A DNA stretch of 64,000 nucleotides, taken from NCBI RefSeq assembly GCF_013460135.1, contig NZ_CP038155.1, forward strand, positions 1,550,001 to 1,614,000. The letters run 5' to 3'. This DNA comes from Arsenophonus endosymbiont of Aphis craccivora. GTDB lineage: Bacteria > Pseudomonadota > Gammaproteobacteria > Enterobacterales > Enterobacteriaceae. Each line of letters starts with the position of its first letter. Position 1 is the first letter of the stretch. The position numbers were made by a program, and so were the translations under genes. Below, in pieces: positions 41,348 to 53,055 of the stretch. The notes under the pieces were generated by a model. It did no database searches, was not told the origin of the DNA, and worked only from the letters and a program-made list of their open reading frames with translations.

Positions 41348-42265
41348 TTATAATATTTCTTTATTAATTGTCTCGCTAATCGGCTGTACTATATAAGGTG
41401 TTTTCTTATTTTTAATTGCACCAAATACAGTTAAAATAGCCTCGTTTTGCTCATTAATATTACGGTATAACCAATAACGAATTTCGGGTAAACGGGGTAA
41501 ACCATCACTTGCGCTTAGTATTCTTAAATCACCAGTTTGCATTTCTAGCGGACGCGCAGTGATACCGACTTCAGAATTAACCGCAGCAAGCACTGCCGAT
41601 AACGAAGCTGCTTCATACGCAATACGCCATTTGATACCAGCAGCATTAAGGGTGCTTATCGCTATTTCACGAAATGGATTGGTTTCATCCATGACAACCA
41701 AAGGGATTGGCTCATTTAATTGATGCTGAAAATCAGGTGCACAATGCCAAAGGATCGGCGCAGAACGTAACAACGTACTTGGATATTGACTCAATTCTGT
41801 GGGTATTAGTGCTAAATCAATTTCACCATTATCCAGCATTTTTTTAATAAGATGGGCGCGCTTTATGTAAATATCAACGGCCATACGCGGATATACTGAT
41901 GCGATACGATTCAGCAGAAATGGTAATAAAGTATTGGTAGTGTCATCAGAAACACCAACTCGCAACTCACCTTCAGCATCATTATATGTTAGCGAAGCTG
42001 AAGCATCATCATTAGCCCGTAATATTTGCCGCGCATAACCTAATAACTGCAAACCATGATCCGTTAATAATTTATTACGGCCATGGCGTTCAAAAAGCTC
42101 ACGGCCCACTAACTGTTCTAAACGCTGCATTTGTTGGCTAACGGCTGATTGAGTACGACAAACAGCTACAGCAGCTGCCGCAAATGTATTAAGATCAGCA
42201 ACAGCAACAAAAGTCCTAAGTAAATCAAGATCGAGATTCATAATTGGGCGATTTGAATTTATCAT
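41348..42265 (-). CDS. lrhA: LrhA, LysR-family regulator of motility and fimbriae
   Basis: LrhA (HexA/PecT group) represses flhDC and affects RpoS and fimbrial genes in enterics. The 305-residue protein shares the N-terminal block NLDLDLLRTFVAVADLNTF and the HTH segment CRTQSAVSQQMQRLEQLVG with E. coli LrhA. Synteny with alaA and the yfb genes confirms it. The C-terminal half is more divergent, as is usual for effector domains. Intact. Confidence 0.93.
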   Translation of the reverse strand: MINSNRPIMNLDLDLLRTFVAVADLNTFAAAAVAVCRTQSAVSQQMQRLEQLVGRELFERHGRNKLLTDHGLQLLGYARQILRANDDASASLTYNDAEGELRVGVSDDTTNTLLPFLLNRIASVYPRMAVDIYIKRAHLIKKMLDNGEIDLALIPTELSQYPSTLLRSAPILWHCAPDFQHQLNEPIPLVVMDETNPFREIAISTLNAAGIKWRIAYEAASLSAVLAAVNSEVGITARPLEMQTGDLRILSASDGLPRLPEIRYWLYRNINEQNEAILTVFGAIKNKKTPYIVQPISETINKEIL

Positions 42266-42985
42266 TTTATTCTCTTATATCATTCCTGGTGTTTTTACGA
42301 ATTTAATAGATATTAAAATCATTGATAGTTAAGAAATAAAGATAAAACCTTACATATTAAAATTTATTTCTATTAATGCAGTATTTATTACTGAGTATAC
42401 ACTTTTATTAACTTAAATTGTTTAATAATAAGCATGTTTTACATATTGATAAACAAAATGCCAATGAGAATGTTCTTCTTCTCGTTTTTATTAGAATAAT
42501 TTTTAATTCCAGTCCTATGCCAAAATAACGATTTTTCAAACAGCAAAAAAATATGTTATTCTCAATAAAATAACTGTCAAAGATAATGCAGCTAGGAAAA
42601 ACTATTAATTGATAATCAGCAACAAAACTCTATTTGCCCAGATACGGCAATAACATATTACCTTTAATTATATGTTATAAAAACAATATTTCTATCATGA
42701 AACCACCAATGGTTTGTAACAAAAAATGCACTGCCAAATCTATCAAATCTATTCACTAAGTAATTTATTCTTTGTATACTAAAAATCATCTCACACCTAA
42801 AATATAAGACTAACTTATACGATATTTTTGAATTTATTTGACCTAATTTAATTATTTAAACCAACCTTTTCTACCAAATATAAGCCTATATCTTCAAAAT
42901 TTTTCCAACTAAGAGTAAAGTGTGAATATAAATATGCAGCAAAATTTCCTCATATTCTATTAACGTTGAGGTGCAAACAGAGTAA
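42266..42985. other. Long AT-rich lrhA-alaA intergenic region
   Basis: These 720 bp separate the divergent lrhA and alaA genes; the same interval is long and regulatory in E. coli. I see no gene, repeat or clearly recognisable operator. Confidence 0.5.
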
Positions 42986-44223
42986 ATGAATACAATAACT
43001 AAATCCAATAAATTGGATAACATATGCTACGACATTGGATAACGTATGCTACGACATAAGAGGGCCTGTTCTTAAAGAGGCCAAACGTCTTGAAGAAGAA
43101 GGCCATAAAGTTCTTAAACTTCATATTGGTAATCCAGCGCCTTTTGGTTTTGAAGCGCCGGATTAAATTTTATTTGATGTTCTACGCAATCTTACTCACT
43201 CACAAGGTTGTAGTGATTCAAAAGGAATTTACTCCGCCCGCAAAGCAATCATGCAACACTATCAGGCTAGAAGAATGCTTGACATTAATATCGAGGATAT
43301 CTTTATTGGTAATGGTGTTTCTGAACTCATCGTGCAATCGATGCAAGCCTTACTGAATAATAACGATGAAATGTTAGTCCCAGCTCCTGACTATCCGCTA
43401 TGGACTGCTGCGGTATCTCTTTCCGGTGGCAAATCTGTACACTATAGATGTGATGAATAACAAAATTGGTTTCCTGATCTAGATGATATTCGCAAAAAAA
43501 TTACCCCTCGCACACGTGGCATCGTCATCATTAATCCCAATAATCCTACTGGTTCTGTTTACAGCAAAGCATTATTAATGGAGATTGTCGAAATCGCTCT
43601 TCAGCATCAGTTGATTATTTTTGCCGATGAGATCTACGATAAAATTCTTTACGATGATGCTGAGCATCATTCAATTGCCGCGTTAGCACCGGATCTATTA
43701 ACCGTTACTTTTAATGGTTTATCAAAAACTTATCTGGTTGCTGATTTTCGTCAAGGCTGGATGGTGCTTAATGGCCCGAAAGAAAATGCCAAAAGCTATA
43801 TTGAAGGCTTAGAAATATTAGCCTCCATGCGGCTTTGTGCTAACGTTCCTATGCAACATGCAATCCAAACCGCATTAGGCGGTTATCAGAGTATTAACGA
43901 ATTTATCTGTCCTGGTGGGCGATTATATGAACAACGTAATCGCTCTTGGGAACTGATTAATGAAATTCCTGGGGTATCATGTGTTAAACCGCAAGGTGCT
44001 TTATATATGTTTCCCAAAATTAATATTAAAAAGTTCAATATCTCAAACGACCAAAAAATGGTACTTGATTTACTCTTACAGGAAAATGTTTTATTGGTTC
44101 AGGGAACAAGCTTTTAATTGGCCTGAACCCGATCATGTCAGAATTGTTACGCTACCTTATGTTGGCGAGCTTGAAGCTGAAATTAATAAATTTAGCCAAT
44201 TCCTGCTAAACTATCGCCAATAG
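42986..44223 (+). pseudogene. alaA: AlaA glutamate-pyruvate aminotransferase, several lesions
   Basis: AlaA is the main alanine-forming transaminase (PLP fold type I). The gene starts MNTITKSNKLDNICYDI. A 22-bp imperfect tandem duplication at about 43013-43056 then shifts the frame. In the restored frame, RGPVLKEAKRLEEEG follows. Stops are a TAA after EAPD (43166-43168) and a TAA after YRCDE (43458-43460). The PLP lysine context GLSKTY remains, but the family RVAGFR has become LVADFR. Near 44115 an extra T shifts the frame again before NWPEPDHVRIVTLP. The protein cannot be made. Confidence 0.95.
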
Positions 44224-44232
44224 TTGTCCAAT

Positions 44233-44275
44233 AATAGAACATTCTTAATCTACATTAAGGATGTTCTATTTTTTT
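44233..44275 (+). terminator. Rho-independent terminator after alaA
   Basis: A 17-bp stem (one G-T pair) is formed by AATAGAACATTCTTAAT and ATTAAGGATGTTCTATT around a CTAC loop, followed by a T run. Confidence 0.85.
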
Positions 44276-44339
44276 ATTTACTTGTTAATCTAATCAATCC
44301 ACAATGCTTATCACTATAACAATCCCATGAGGACAGTCT

Positions 44340-44921
44340 ATGAGTTATTTTTTTGCCCATCTTTCTCGGATGAAATTAATTAATCGCTGGCCATTAATGC
44401 GCAATGTACGTACCGAAAATATTTCAGAGCATAGTTTACAAGTTGCCTTTGTCGCTCATGCCCTTGCTTGCATTAAAAATCGAAAATTTAATGGCCAACT
44501 CAATCCTGAACGTATTACTCTGCTCGCTATGTATCATGACGCCAGTGAAGTGATCACCGGTGATCTGCCAACACCAATAAAATATCATAACCCACAAATT
44601 GCTAACGAATACAAAAAAATTGAAAAATACGCTCAGCAAAAACTTATCGCTATGCTACCAGAAGAATTACAACAAGATTTTCAGCCGATTTTGGATGATG
44701 AATATCATACTGAGGAAGAACGCGCTATCGTTAAACAAGCGGATGCACTTTGTGCTTATTTAAAATGCTTAGAAGAGCTATCTGCAGGCAATACCGAGTT
44801 TAATCTAGCTAAAATGCGACTTGAAAAAACACTTTCTGAACGTTATAGCGATGAAATGCAATACTTTATTGAAGTTTTTGTACCCGGATTTAGCCTATCT
44901 TTAGATGAAATCAGTAGCTAG
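44340..44921 (+). CDS. yfbR: 5'-deoxynucleotidase YfbR (HD domain)
   Basis: YfbR hydrolyses 5'-deoxyribonucleoside monophosphates and supports dCTP-deaminase-independent thymidylate supply. The 193 residues (E. coli 199) contain [20 protein letters not shown] and the metal-binding HD motif in [17 protein letters not shown], then [25 protein letters not shown] sequence lies 8 bp before the ATG. It keeps its E. coli position between alaA and yfbS. Intact. Confidence 0.96.
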   Translation: MSYFFAHLSRMKLINRWPLMRNVRTENISEHSLQVAFVAHALACIKNRKFNGQLNPERITLLAMYHDASEVITGDLPTPIKYHNPQIANEYKKIEKYAQQKLIAMLPEELQQDFQPILDDEYHTEEERAIVKQADALCAYLKCLEELSAGNTEFNLAKMRLEKTLSERYSDEMQYFIEVFVPGFSLSLDEISS

Positions 44922-44986
44922 TAAGTTATATAACATAGAAATAGTATTATTATCTTACTTTTTGTTACATAAAATAGGCGATAACT

Positions 44987-46816
44987 TTAAAATGGAAACA
45001 ATTTAGGAACAATAACAATAGTGATCACCATAACTAAAACAGTAAAAGGAACCCCAAATTTAACGAAATCAGTGAATTTATAGCCACCAGGCGCCAAAAT
45101 TAGAGTATTAACCGGTGAAGAAACTGGGGTCATAAAAGCCGCGAAAGCTGCAACACTTATCACCATAGCAAAAGGTATTGGCGAAACACTCATATGATTA
45201 GCAACAGCAATGGCAACCGGTGCCATTAATATTTCTGTTGCGGTATTAGAAATAAATAATCCAGTTACTGCACAAACAATAAATAAGCAAAGCAACATTA
45301 TCCTCGGTCACATGCCCCCTGCAATATCTATTAGTAAATTAACAATCAAATCAATACCACCAGTTTTTTGTAATGCCAATGCAAAGGGCATCATGCCAAC
45401 AATCAACATAATACTCGGCCAGTGTATTGCACGATAAGCGCTTTCCATATCAATACAGCGAAATTTTCCCATTAATAGACACGCAATCAGTACAGAAATA
45501 AAATTGGGAATTTCATCTATTGCCATCATAGTAACCATTAATATCAAACAAAAAATTGCATGTGGCGCTTGCGATGCAGCAGGAGCAACTGCCTCTACCT
45601 CAGCGGCCAAATTTGACACAATAAAATTACGTCTATCAGTTGACAATCAGCGAATTAATTTCCAGTCACCCACGATCAGTAAAACATCACCTAAACGCAT
45701 TGGCTGATCAATTAATTTATCATCGATAGTTTTTCCTTCACGGTAAATGCCAACAACATTAAGGCCATAACCGCGTACGAAATTTAATTTTTCGCAATGT
45801 ACTGCCTAATAACTCAGATTGCGGCGCTAAGGAGAACTCAGCCATTCCGACTTCACGCGCACGTGCGGAGAAATATTCACCTCTCAAAATCATCGGGGCC
45901 AATTTTGTTCATGACAAAACTCATTGAGATCAACCTCACTATCCAACATATCAACTAATAACACATCACGTTCATGTAACTCTGTTGCAGCTGTTACACT
46001 TAGCATAAGTCGACGAAAACGATGCCAACGCTCAATACCAATAATATTCGCACCATAACGTGTGCGTAGATGTAACTCATCGAGTGAGTAACCTATTAAG
46101 GGGGAACCTGGACAAATGGCTAAACAACGAGCACGACCTGTTAGCTTATAATCACGAATAAAGTCGTGAAATGTGCGCCGATGAGGAGCAGAACCCGCTG
46201 CAATTTCGCTGTTACCTAACCTACGACGAACCAGCCACATATAAATAATTGCCAGCAACAGCACCGCAATTCCAATCGGAGTAATGGCAAAAAATTTGAA
46301 TCCGGCATAACCTTCTCTAACCAGTTCACTATTGACTATCATATTTGGTGTGGTCACTACTAACGTCATCATACCACTGATAAGTCCAGCAAAGCCTAAT
46401 GGCATCATCAAACGTCCTGGTGGGATTTTCATCTGTTTAGCAACATTAAGAACAACGGGAATGAAGATGGCAACAATGCCGGTTGAACTCATAAAAGCGC
46501 CTAAACCTGCGACTGTGATCATCAAAAAAATCAGCATCTTATTTTCATTATTACCGGCTGCACCAACTAACCAGTCGCCAACTTGATAGGCAATACCAGT
46601 ACGGACTAATCCCTCACTAAAAACAAAAAGTGCCGCAATTAGCAGCACATTGGGATCACTCAAGCCGATTGTTGCTTGTTTAAGAGTCAGAGTTCCACTC
46701 AATACTAAAGCCACAATGACTAATAATGCGACAACATCCATACGGATCTTATTAGTCATAAAAAGAGTGACGACTATTAGCAGTAAAATTAATACCCATA
46801 CCAGCTGGCTATTCAA
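44987..46816 (-). pseudogene. yfbS: YfbS, SLC13/DASS-type transporter with RCK-C domains, broken
   Basis: YfbS is a membrane anion transporter of about 610 residues with two cytosolic TrkA-C domains between its membrane halves. The first 308 residues ([16 protein letters not shown] onward) are open and contain many spans. The frame then breaks at about 45890 after EQNWPR. Remnants of the RCK-C domain follow ([18 protein letters not shown], then a shift near 45790, then MRLGDVLLIVGDWKLIR), a TGA at 45647 and a further TGA at 45308 in the C-terminal membrane half. Several independent lesions make it a clear pseudogene. Confidence 0.9.
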
Positions 46817-46911
46817 AATGACCTCAAATTAAGTCTATTCATCTATTCATAGGGCTCATTTGCCATAAGTAGCGTAAATTTGCCGGCCTAATTTATGAAA
46901 GTGACATATTT

Positions 46912-47577
46912 TTATCGCTGAGTCACCGTAACAATACCTTGGTTATCTGGTTTTGAAATATTTAATTCAGTAAATGATTTGATAATTAATGAAATTTCTT
47001 CTCGCAGTGGCATATCTGCTGGCGCATGAACAGCGATAACCTGGCAACCCCCGCATCTAAAGCAGAATAGATCCCTGCCTGCGCATCTTCAACCGCAATA
47101 CAGGCTTCAGGCGGTAAATTTAGTAGTTGTGCACCAAGCAAAAAAGGATCTGGCTGCGGTTTACCGTGTTCAACTCGTTCAATCGTGACCCAGTGTTTCG
47201 GTTCCGGCAAACCTGCCGCTTTACTACGATTAAAAGCAATTGGCACTGTGCCAGAAGTCACTATTCCCCATGGAATAGCAAATGTATTGAGTTGTTCTAA
47301 TAAAGCAATTGCACCAGGTAGTGCTACAATACCCGAAGTATTGGCTGCTTCTAGGTTTTCCAGCCAATAAAAAATTTCATCAATTTCAGTGTGAGGCCTT
47401 TGGCATAAAATGACGGATAGAACTGATTGCCGGTTTGCCATGAATATAGTGCAACACATCGCTTTCTGATACACCAATTCGACGGCTAAATTCTCGCCAG
47501 CAATGTTCAACATTAGGTAACGAATCAACCAGCGTGCCATCCAAATCAAATAAAAATCCCTTACATTTTAATACCAT
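46912..47577 (-). pseudogene. yfbT: YfbT (HxpA) sugar phosphatase, two frameshifts
   Basis: YfbT is a HAD-family phosphatase for sugar phosphates and related metabolites. The N-terminus has the nucleophile motif GFLFDLDGTLVDSLPNVE and continues to IRHFMPKASH, where the frame shifts (near 47395). The next frame carries LPGAIALLEQLN, IPWGIVTSGTVPIA and ACIAVEDAQAGIYSALDAG. Two extra G bases in GCGGGGGTT (about 47050) then shift it again; the C-terminus continues as CQVIAVHAPADMPLREE and ends at 46912. Both lesions lie at short homopolymers or repeats, so sequencing error is possible but less likely given the neighbours. Confidence 0.9.
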
Positions 47578-47595
47578 TGATACTCCTTAGATAAG

Positions 47596-48085
47596 TCATG
47601 CATTAATGATTTGATTAATTTCTACTGCACAAAGATGATACTGACGCGGACAAGATGTCCAAACATATTAACATTCTTAGATATTTATCCCACATAGGTG
47701 TCTGAGCATTAAAATCATCACTACCACTGACAAAATGACGGTAGCAACCCTCATTATTAATCAAAAAACGAACATAATTGAGATAATGTGCTTCCGTAAC
47801 AGCATCAAAGCATAAAAAGATAACTCTTCTGTCCGTAATATCGGTTTTAGACGACAAATTTTCCCAGGAAACTTGTAAGGCATGATACATTTCCATAATA
47901 TCAATGATAGTCTGGCAATTTTCTTCTGACAACTCAGTAAAATTTTTCTCTAACTCTTTTATTTGCAAGCCAAAACCATTTTCAATGATAGTTTGACAGC
48001 GTTGATAATGTTTGGCATTATCCGGATCAAGCTTGATAAGAATTTTATACTGGTTAGACAGAATTAAGCGTTGTGCATTATTCAT
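47596..48085 (-). pseudogene. yfbU: YfbU family protein, frameshift near the C-terminus
   Basis: YfbU is a conserved cytosolic protein of unclear function (overexpression is toxic in E. coli). The first 140 residues are collinear with E. coli: [49 protein letters not shown]. One extra base near 47665 then shifts the frame, giving a 156-residue product with an unrelated tail. In the other frame the native end [16 protein letters not shown] and INQIINA continues to a TGA at 47596. The protein might still fold partly. Confidence 0.88.
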
Positions 48086-48272
48086 TTCTATTATGGTTCT
48101 CCTATACTTGGAAATTTGCTAAATCATCTCATTACCGCCCTTCTTTTTATAGTAATAACTTACCTTTTATTGATCTAAAAAGGCTTTTCAAACTTTAACC
48201 ATTAATAATCTATTTTGTAATGCCTATTATCTCTATTTCTGACTAGCTAACCCCATAACTATTCAAATTATG

Positions 48273-48728
48273 TTAAATACCATCAATAAAAGAGCGATCT
48301 AATTGTTTAAAAGCACGTTTGAACAATTCAGCTAATGCCTGATAAGTCGGTGTTCCTTTGACGGGTGTGATGGCAATTCCAGCTTGATTAAATTTTTCAC
48401 TAATTTCATAAAACCAAGTTAGTAATGCCGACGGTAGTGGCGTAACTGAACGCTTACCTAACCACCATAATCCCTGCAAATGTAAGCTACAGGCAAAAAG
48501 CCCTGTCGCCACAGCCGGTCCCAGCTGACCACCTAATGCAATCTGCCAGGTAAGGGTAAAAACAGCAACAGCAGGCATATAACGAATCGCAAAGCGACTA
48601 ACTGTGATCACCCGATGTTCAGGAAAAATAGGCATCAAACATTTTTCTAACGGAAATGTCTTGGCATATTGCCGGCCTAGTTTCAACTTTTGTAAGAAAC
48701 CTGGGGTCGTTTCTGGTGTCGTATTCAT
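48273..48728 (-). CDS. yfbV: YfbV (UPF0208) inner-membrane protein
   Basis: YfbV is linked in E. coli to Ter macrodomain insulation. The start at 48728 ([11 protein letters not shown]) is preferred over the ATG at 48749 because GTGAGG lies 5-6 nt upstream and the length (151) equals E. coli. Two membrane spans flank [16 protein letters not shown], followed by [16 protein letters not shown] and [10 protein letters not shown]. It is the only member of yfbSTUV without a lesion and lies divergent from ackA. Confidence 0.93.
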   Translation of the reverse strand: MNTTPETTPGFLQKLKLGRQYAKTFPLEKCLMPIFPEHRVITVSRFAIRYMPAVAVFTLTWQIALGGQLGPAVATGLFACSLHLQGLWWLGKRSVTPLPSALLTWFYEISEKFNQAGIAITPVKGTPTYQALAELFKRAFKQLDRSFIDGI

Positions 48729-48749
48729 CAATACCTCACATGACTTCAA

Positions 48750-49146
48750 TCAATTTCTCATGCAAAATTTAAAAAAAATGTATAAAGCATAAAATCTTTT
48801 TAGTAGAATTTATAGGGCAACTTTGGTTGCCTAAGGTCACGACTTCTATAATCTATATAAAAAACTTATATCATATAAAGTTTATATTTGGTCTATTACT
48901 ATGTTTTCAATCCATAATGTTAATATTATATTGCATCTTTAATACTAACATTGCAAACATAGTTATTTAGTCAATAAATACAGTGAAAATATCATAATAT
49001 TGCATAAATATGATATTAATCATTCAGTATGATCCCAGGGATAAGCTAGGCTACTAGCATTCTATTGGATTGATGTTTATTAACCCTAGTCTTCCTGGTT
49101 AATCTGACAAAGAAGACTCCATGATAACGATATAGTAGGTAATTCC
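48750..49146. other. yfbV-ackA divergent intergenic region
   Basis: This AT-rich stretch carries the divergent promoters of yfbV and ackA-pta. An imperfect hairpin, TAACCCTAG with CTGGTTA, lies at 49081-49102 in the ackA leader. I recognise no definite Fnr or ArcA site. Confidence 0.5.
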
Positions 49147-50349
49147 ATGTCAAGTAAGCTGGTACTTGTCCTCAACTGCGGTAGCTCTTCCCTTAAATTT
49201 GCTATCATTGATCCGATTAACGGCGAAGAACAACTATCTGGTTTAGCAGAATGTTTTCATCTACCAGAAGCCCGTATTAAGTGGAAAATAGATGGCACTA
49301 AAAACGAAGCTGCTTTAGGTTCAGGCGCTGCTCACAGTGAAGCGATGGCTTTCATTGTCAATCAAATTCTCACCGTAAAACCAGAATTAGCGCAAGCCAT
49401 TTCGGCTATTGCCCATCGTATTGTTCATGGTGGTGAAAAATTTACCAAATCGGTTATTATCAATGATGAAGTCGTTGAAGGCATTAAAGCCTCTATTCCA
49501 TTTGCACCATTACATAATCCTGCTGGTCTTATTGGACTTGAAGAAGCTAAAAAAGCATTTCCACATTTAAATGACAAGCATGTCGCTGTATTTGACACCG
49601 CCTTCCATCAAACCATGCCGGTTGAAGCTTATTTATATGCTATACCTTATAATCTTTACAAAGAGCATGGTATTCGTCGTTACGGTGCGCACGGTACCAG
49701 TCATTACTATGTTTCCCAGCAAGCTGCCAAAGAATTGAATAAATCGATCGATAAACTGAATGTGATCACCTGTCATTTAGGCAATGGTGGATCAGTTACC
49801 GCGGTCGTTAATGGTCAATCTGTGGATACTTCAATGGGTCTCACACCGCTAGAAGGCGTAGTAATGGGAACCCGCAGTGGTGATATCGATCCAGCTATTG
49901 TGTTCCACCTTCACGACGCCTTGGGTATGAGTGTTGATCAGATCAATACATTATTAACCAAAGAGGCTGGCATACTTGGATTAACAGAAGTTACCAACGA
50001 TTGTCGTTATGTCGAAGACAATTATGACACTAAAGCAGATGCAAAACGAGCGATGGATGTCTATTGTCATCGTTTAGCCAAATATATCGCCGCTTATTGT
50101 GCATTAATGGAAGGGCGCCTAGACGCTATTATCTTCACGGGTGGCATTGGCGAAAATTCAGCTTTAGTACGTGAATTAACCCTTAAGAAGCTATCTTTAA
50201 TTGGTATTAAATATGATCACGAGCGCAACTTAGCCGCCCGTTTTGGCAAATCAGGCAAGATCACAACTGACAATAGCATTCCTGCTCTGGTTATTCCAAC
50301 AAATGAAGAGTTAGTTATTGCACAGGACGCGAGCCGTCTAACGGCATAA
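49147..50349 (+). CDS. ackA: Acetate kinase
   Basis: AckA converts acetyl phosphate and ADP to acetate and ATP. The 400-residue length equals E. coli. The ASKHA-fold signatures are [13 protein letters not shown] at the N-terminus, [32 protein letters not shown] and [11 protein letters not shown]. It is followed 73 bp later by pta. Intact, so the acetate overflow pathway is preserved. Confidence 0.98.
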   Translation: MSSKLVLVLNCGSSSLKFAIIDPINGEEQLSGLAECFHLPEARIKWKIDGTKNEAALGSGAAHSEAMAFIVNQILTVKPELAQAISAIAHRIVHGGEKFTKSVIINDEVVEGIKASIPFAPLHNPAGLIGLEEAKKAFPHLNDKHVAVFDTAFHQTMPVEAYLYAIPYNLYKEHGIRRYGAHGTSHYYVSQQAAKELNKSIDKLNVITCHLGNGGSVTAVVNGQSVDTSMGLTPLEGVVMGTRSGDIDPAIVFHLHDALGMSVDQINTLLTKEAGILGLTEVTNDCRYVEDNYDTKADAKRAMDVYCHRLAKYIAAYCALMEGRLDAIIFTGGIGENSALVRELTLKKLSLIGIKYDHERNLAARFGKSGKITTDNSIPALVIPTNEELVIAQDASRLTA

Positions 50350-50359
50350 ATAGATTAGA

Positions 50360-50385
50360 AACTGTCAGTCTACTGATTGGCAGTT
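50360..50385 (+). other. Hairpin in the ackA-pta spacer
   Basis: AACTGTCAGT and GATTGGCAGTT can pair with two G-T pairs. There is no T run, so it is more likely a processing or stability element than a terminator. Confidence 0.35.
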
Positions 50386-50422
50386 CTGAGTTAAACATCT
50401 TGCAATTGTTAAAGAGGTACTT

Positions 50423-52561
50423 GTGTCCCGTACAATAATGTTAATACCGACTGACATTAGTGTTGGCTTAACCAGCATCAGTTTAGGGGTCGTTCGTTCA
50501 ATGGAGCAAAAAGGGGTTAGTCTAACGGTTTTTAAACCCATTGCTCAACCCCGTTTTGGTAATAAAGATCAGACAACTGAAGTATTACGCTCCCACTCTA
50601 GTGTTCAGGTCGCTGAACCACTAAAAATGAGTTATGTTGAATCCCTACTGGCTAATGATCAAAAAGATGTTTTAATGGAGGAGATTGTTGCGCGATACCA
50701 TGACAATACGCAGCAGGCTGAAGTTATTCTGATAGAAGGTTTAATGCCTACCCGTAAGCACCCTTTTGCCCAATCGTTGAATTACGATATCGCTAACACA
50801 CTGGGGGCTGACGTTATTTTTGTCACCGCACTGGGTAACAATACACCAGAACAGTTAAAAGAGCGCATTGAGTTAGCCCGCGCAGCGTTTGGTGGTGGAC
50901 AAAATAAAAATATCACTGGAGTAATTATCAATAAACTCAATGCACCAGTTGATGAGCATGGCCGTACCCGTCCCGATTTATCAGAAATATTTGATGAATC
51001 AACTAAAGCTACAATCGCAAAAATTGACAGTAAAACGTTAGCTGACAATTGTCAGCTACCAATTTTGGGTTGTATTCCGTGGAATTTTGATCTGATAGCC
51101 ACCCGTGGTATCGATATTGCGAATCATCTGAATGCCGCTATTATCAATGAAGGCGCATTACAAACCAGGCGCATAAAATCGGTTATTTTCTGTGCCCGCA
51201 GTGTGCCCAATATGGTCGAGCTGTTTCGTCCCGGCACATTGCTGGTGACCTCTCCTGATCGCCCAGATGTTATCGTATCTGCCTGTCTAGCTGCCATGAA
51301 TGGTATCGAAATTGGCGCGTTACTGTTAACTGGCGGTTACCCTATTGCTAAGCCGATACACGATCTCTGTCACCGTGCTTTCGAAACGGGCTTACCGGTG
51401 CTTATGGTAGATACCAATACCTGGCAAACTTCATTAAGTCTACAAAGTTTCAGCTTAGAAGTGCATGCGGATGATCATGAGCTGATTGAAAAAATACAAA
51501 ATTATGTTGCTTTGCATATCAACCAAAAATGGATAAATTCACTGACTGCTGATTATGAACGACCCAAACGGCTATCACCGCCGGCTTTCCGTTATCAATT
51601 AACCGAGCTCGCACGTAAAGCTAATAAACGTATCGTGCTACCGGAAGGTAATGAACCCCGTACGGTAAAAGCAGCGGCTATTTGCGCTGAAAGAGGTATT
51701 GCTACCTGTATTCTGCTAGGTGAACCTGATGAAATAAAACGGGTTGCCGCAGCGCAAGGAATTGAATTAGGTGCGGGGATCGAAATTGTGGCGTCTAAAT
51801 CAGTACGGAAAAATTATGTTGAGCGCTTGGTTGAGCTGCGTAAAAATAAAGGCATGACTGAAATTGTTGCGCGCGAACAGTTAGAAGATAATGTGGTGTT
51901 AGGCACCATGATGCTGGAAAAAAATGAGGTTGATGGTTTAGTTTCCGGCGCGGTTCATACCACCGCCAATACTATTCGCCCACCGTTGCAACTAATCAAA
52001 ACTGCGCCAGGTAGTTCAATCGTCTCCTCGATATTCTTTATGCTGTTACCTGAGCAAGTATTAGTTTATGGCGACTGCGCGATAAATCCAGACCCAACGG
52101 CCGAACAATTATCGGAAATTGCCATTCAGTCAGCCGATTCTGCCAAAGCATTTGGTATTGAACCGCGTGTGGCGATGATCTCTTACTCTACCGGTAACTC
52201 CGGTGCCGGTAGTGACGTAGACAAGGTCCGTGAAGCAACCAGTTTGGCGCAAGCAAAACGGCCAGATCTGGTGATCGACGGTCCACTACAATATGATGCC
52301 GCCATTATGGCCGATGTGGCTAAATCTAAAGCACCAAATTCACCGGTAGCCGGTCAAGCCACGGTGTTTATTTTCCCTGATCTCAATACTGGCAACACCA
52401 CTTATAAAGCGGTACAACGCTCAGCTAATCTGGTTTCTATCGGCCCAATGCTACAAGGGATGCGTAAACCGGTTAATGACTTGTCTCGTGGCGCGCTAGT
52501 TGATGATATCGTTTATACCATTGCGCTCACTGCTATTCAGGCAACACAAAATCAAAAATAA
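50423..52561 (+). CDS. pta: Phosphate acetyltransferase
   Basis: Pta interconverts acetyl-CoA and acetyl phosphate. The 712 residues (E. coli 714) comprise a BioD-like N-terminal P-loop-type domain ([16 protein letters not shown]), a DRTGG domain (about 215-330) and the catalytic C-terminal domain ([50 protein letters not shown]). It is co-transcribed with ackA and ends just before a strong terminator. Intact. Confidence 0.98.
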   Translation: MSRTIMLIPTDISVGLTSISLGVVRSMEQKGVSLTVFKPIAQPRFGNKDQTTEVLRSHSSVQVAEPLKMSYVESLLANDQKDVLMEEIVARYHDNTQQAEVILIEGLMPTRKHPFAQSLNYDIANTLGADVIFVTALGNNTPEQLKERIELARAAFGGGQNKNITGVIINKLNAPVDEHGRTRPDLSEIFDESTKATIAKIDSKTLADNCQLPILGCIPWNFDLIATRGIDIANHLNAAIINEGALQTRRIKSVIFCARSVPNMVELFRPGTLLVTSPDRPDVIVSACLAAMNGIEIGALLLTGGYPIAKPIHDLCHRAFETGLPVLMVDTNTWQTSLSLQSFSLEVHADDHELIEKIQNYVALHINQKWINSLTADYERPKRLSPPAFRYQLTELARKANKRIVLPEGNEPRTVKAAAICAERGIATCILLGEPDEIKRVAAAQGIELGAGIEIVASKSVRKNYVERLVELRKNKGMTEIVAREQLEDNVVLGTMMLEKNEVDGLVSGAVHTTANTIRPPLQLIKTAPGSSIVSSIFFMLLPEQVLVYGDCAINPDPTAEQLSEIAIQSADSAKAFGIEPRVAMISYSTGNSGAGSDVDKVREATSLAQAKRPDLVIDGPLQYDAAIMADVAKSKAPNSPVAGQATVFIFPDLNTGNTTYKAVQRSANLVSIGPMLQGMRKPVNDLSRGALVDDIVYTIALTAIQATQNQK

Positions 52562-52580
52562 TGGATTTTGCTCACTAGTG

Positions 52581-52615
52581 AAAAAGCTGAAACACATTGT
52601 GTTTCAGCTTTTTTA
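52581..52615 (+). terminator. Rho-independent terminator of ackA-pta
   Basis: A perfect 15-bp stem, AAAAAGCTGAAACAC paired with GTGTTTCAGCTTTTT, has a three-base loop and runs into a T tract, 20 bp after the pta stop. Confidence 0.95.
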
Positions 52616-53055
52616 TTCACTATTTAATTTATTACTATTGATACTAACTAACAAAAATAAAAAAAGTGATTATCATAAAAAGGTTTTTAATATGAAATCG
52701 TTAATAAAAAGTGATATTCAATATAAATAGAATGCATCTAAAGAGATTGTAAGCCATCGAGGAATAGGCAAAAATGCCAAAGAATCAATCCATGACAAAA
52801 TTAATCGGCTTCAAATAGTAAAGTTTTTTCACTCAATAATAATCAGCAAACATATTATTCGCAAATCAATCTATTCCATAACATTTGTAAATCAATTTAA
52901 TACAAAATATTATTTTTAGCTAAAAATCGAATTAAAAATAGGCTTCTTAGCGCTAAGTTTTTTCACTACACTGAACAAACTCACTCACTGAATACCTATA
53001 AGTGAGTAGGGATGAATGTAACATTAATACTCTTAATTTCAACATTGGAGGTTTT
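52616..53055. other. Intergenic region upstream of the Tc toxin relic
   Basis: An AT-rich stretch without a recognisable gene. A direct T/A-rich leader ends in TTGGAGG just before the ATG at 53056, showing the original translation start of the toxin gene. Confidence 0.45.

Noticed and set aside
53012-53055. ATG at 53012 as start of the TccC relic
   Set aside because: It has no proper ribosome-binding site and adds a hydrophobic stretch not found in TccC proteins; the ATG at 53056 has a strong GGAGG.
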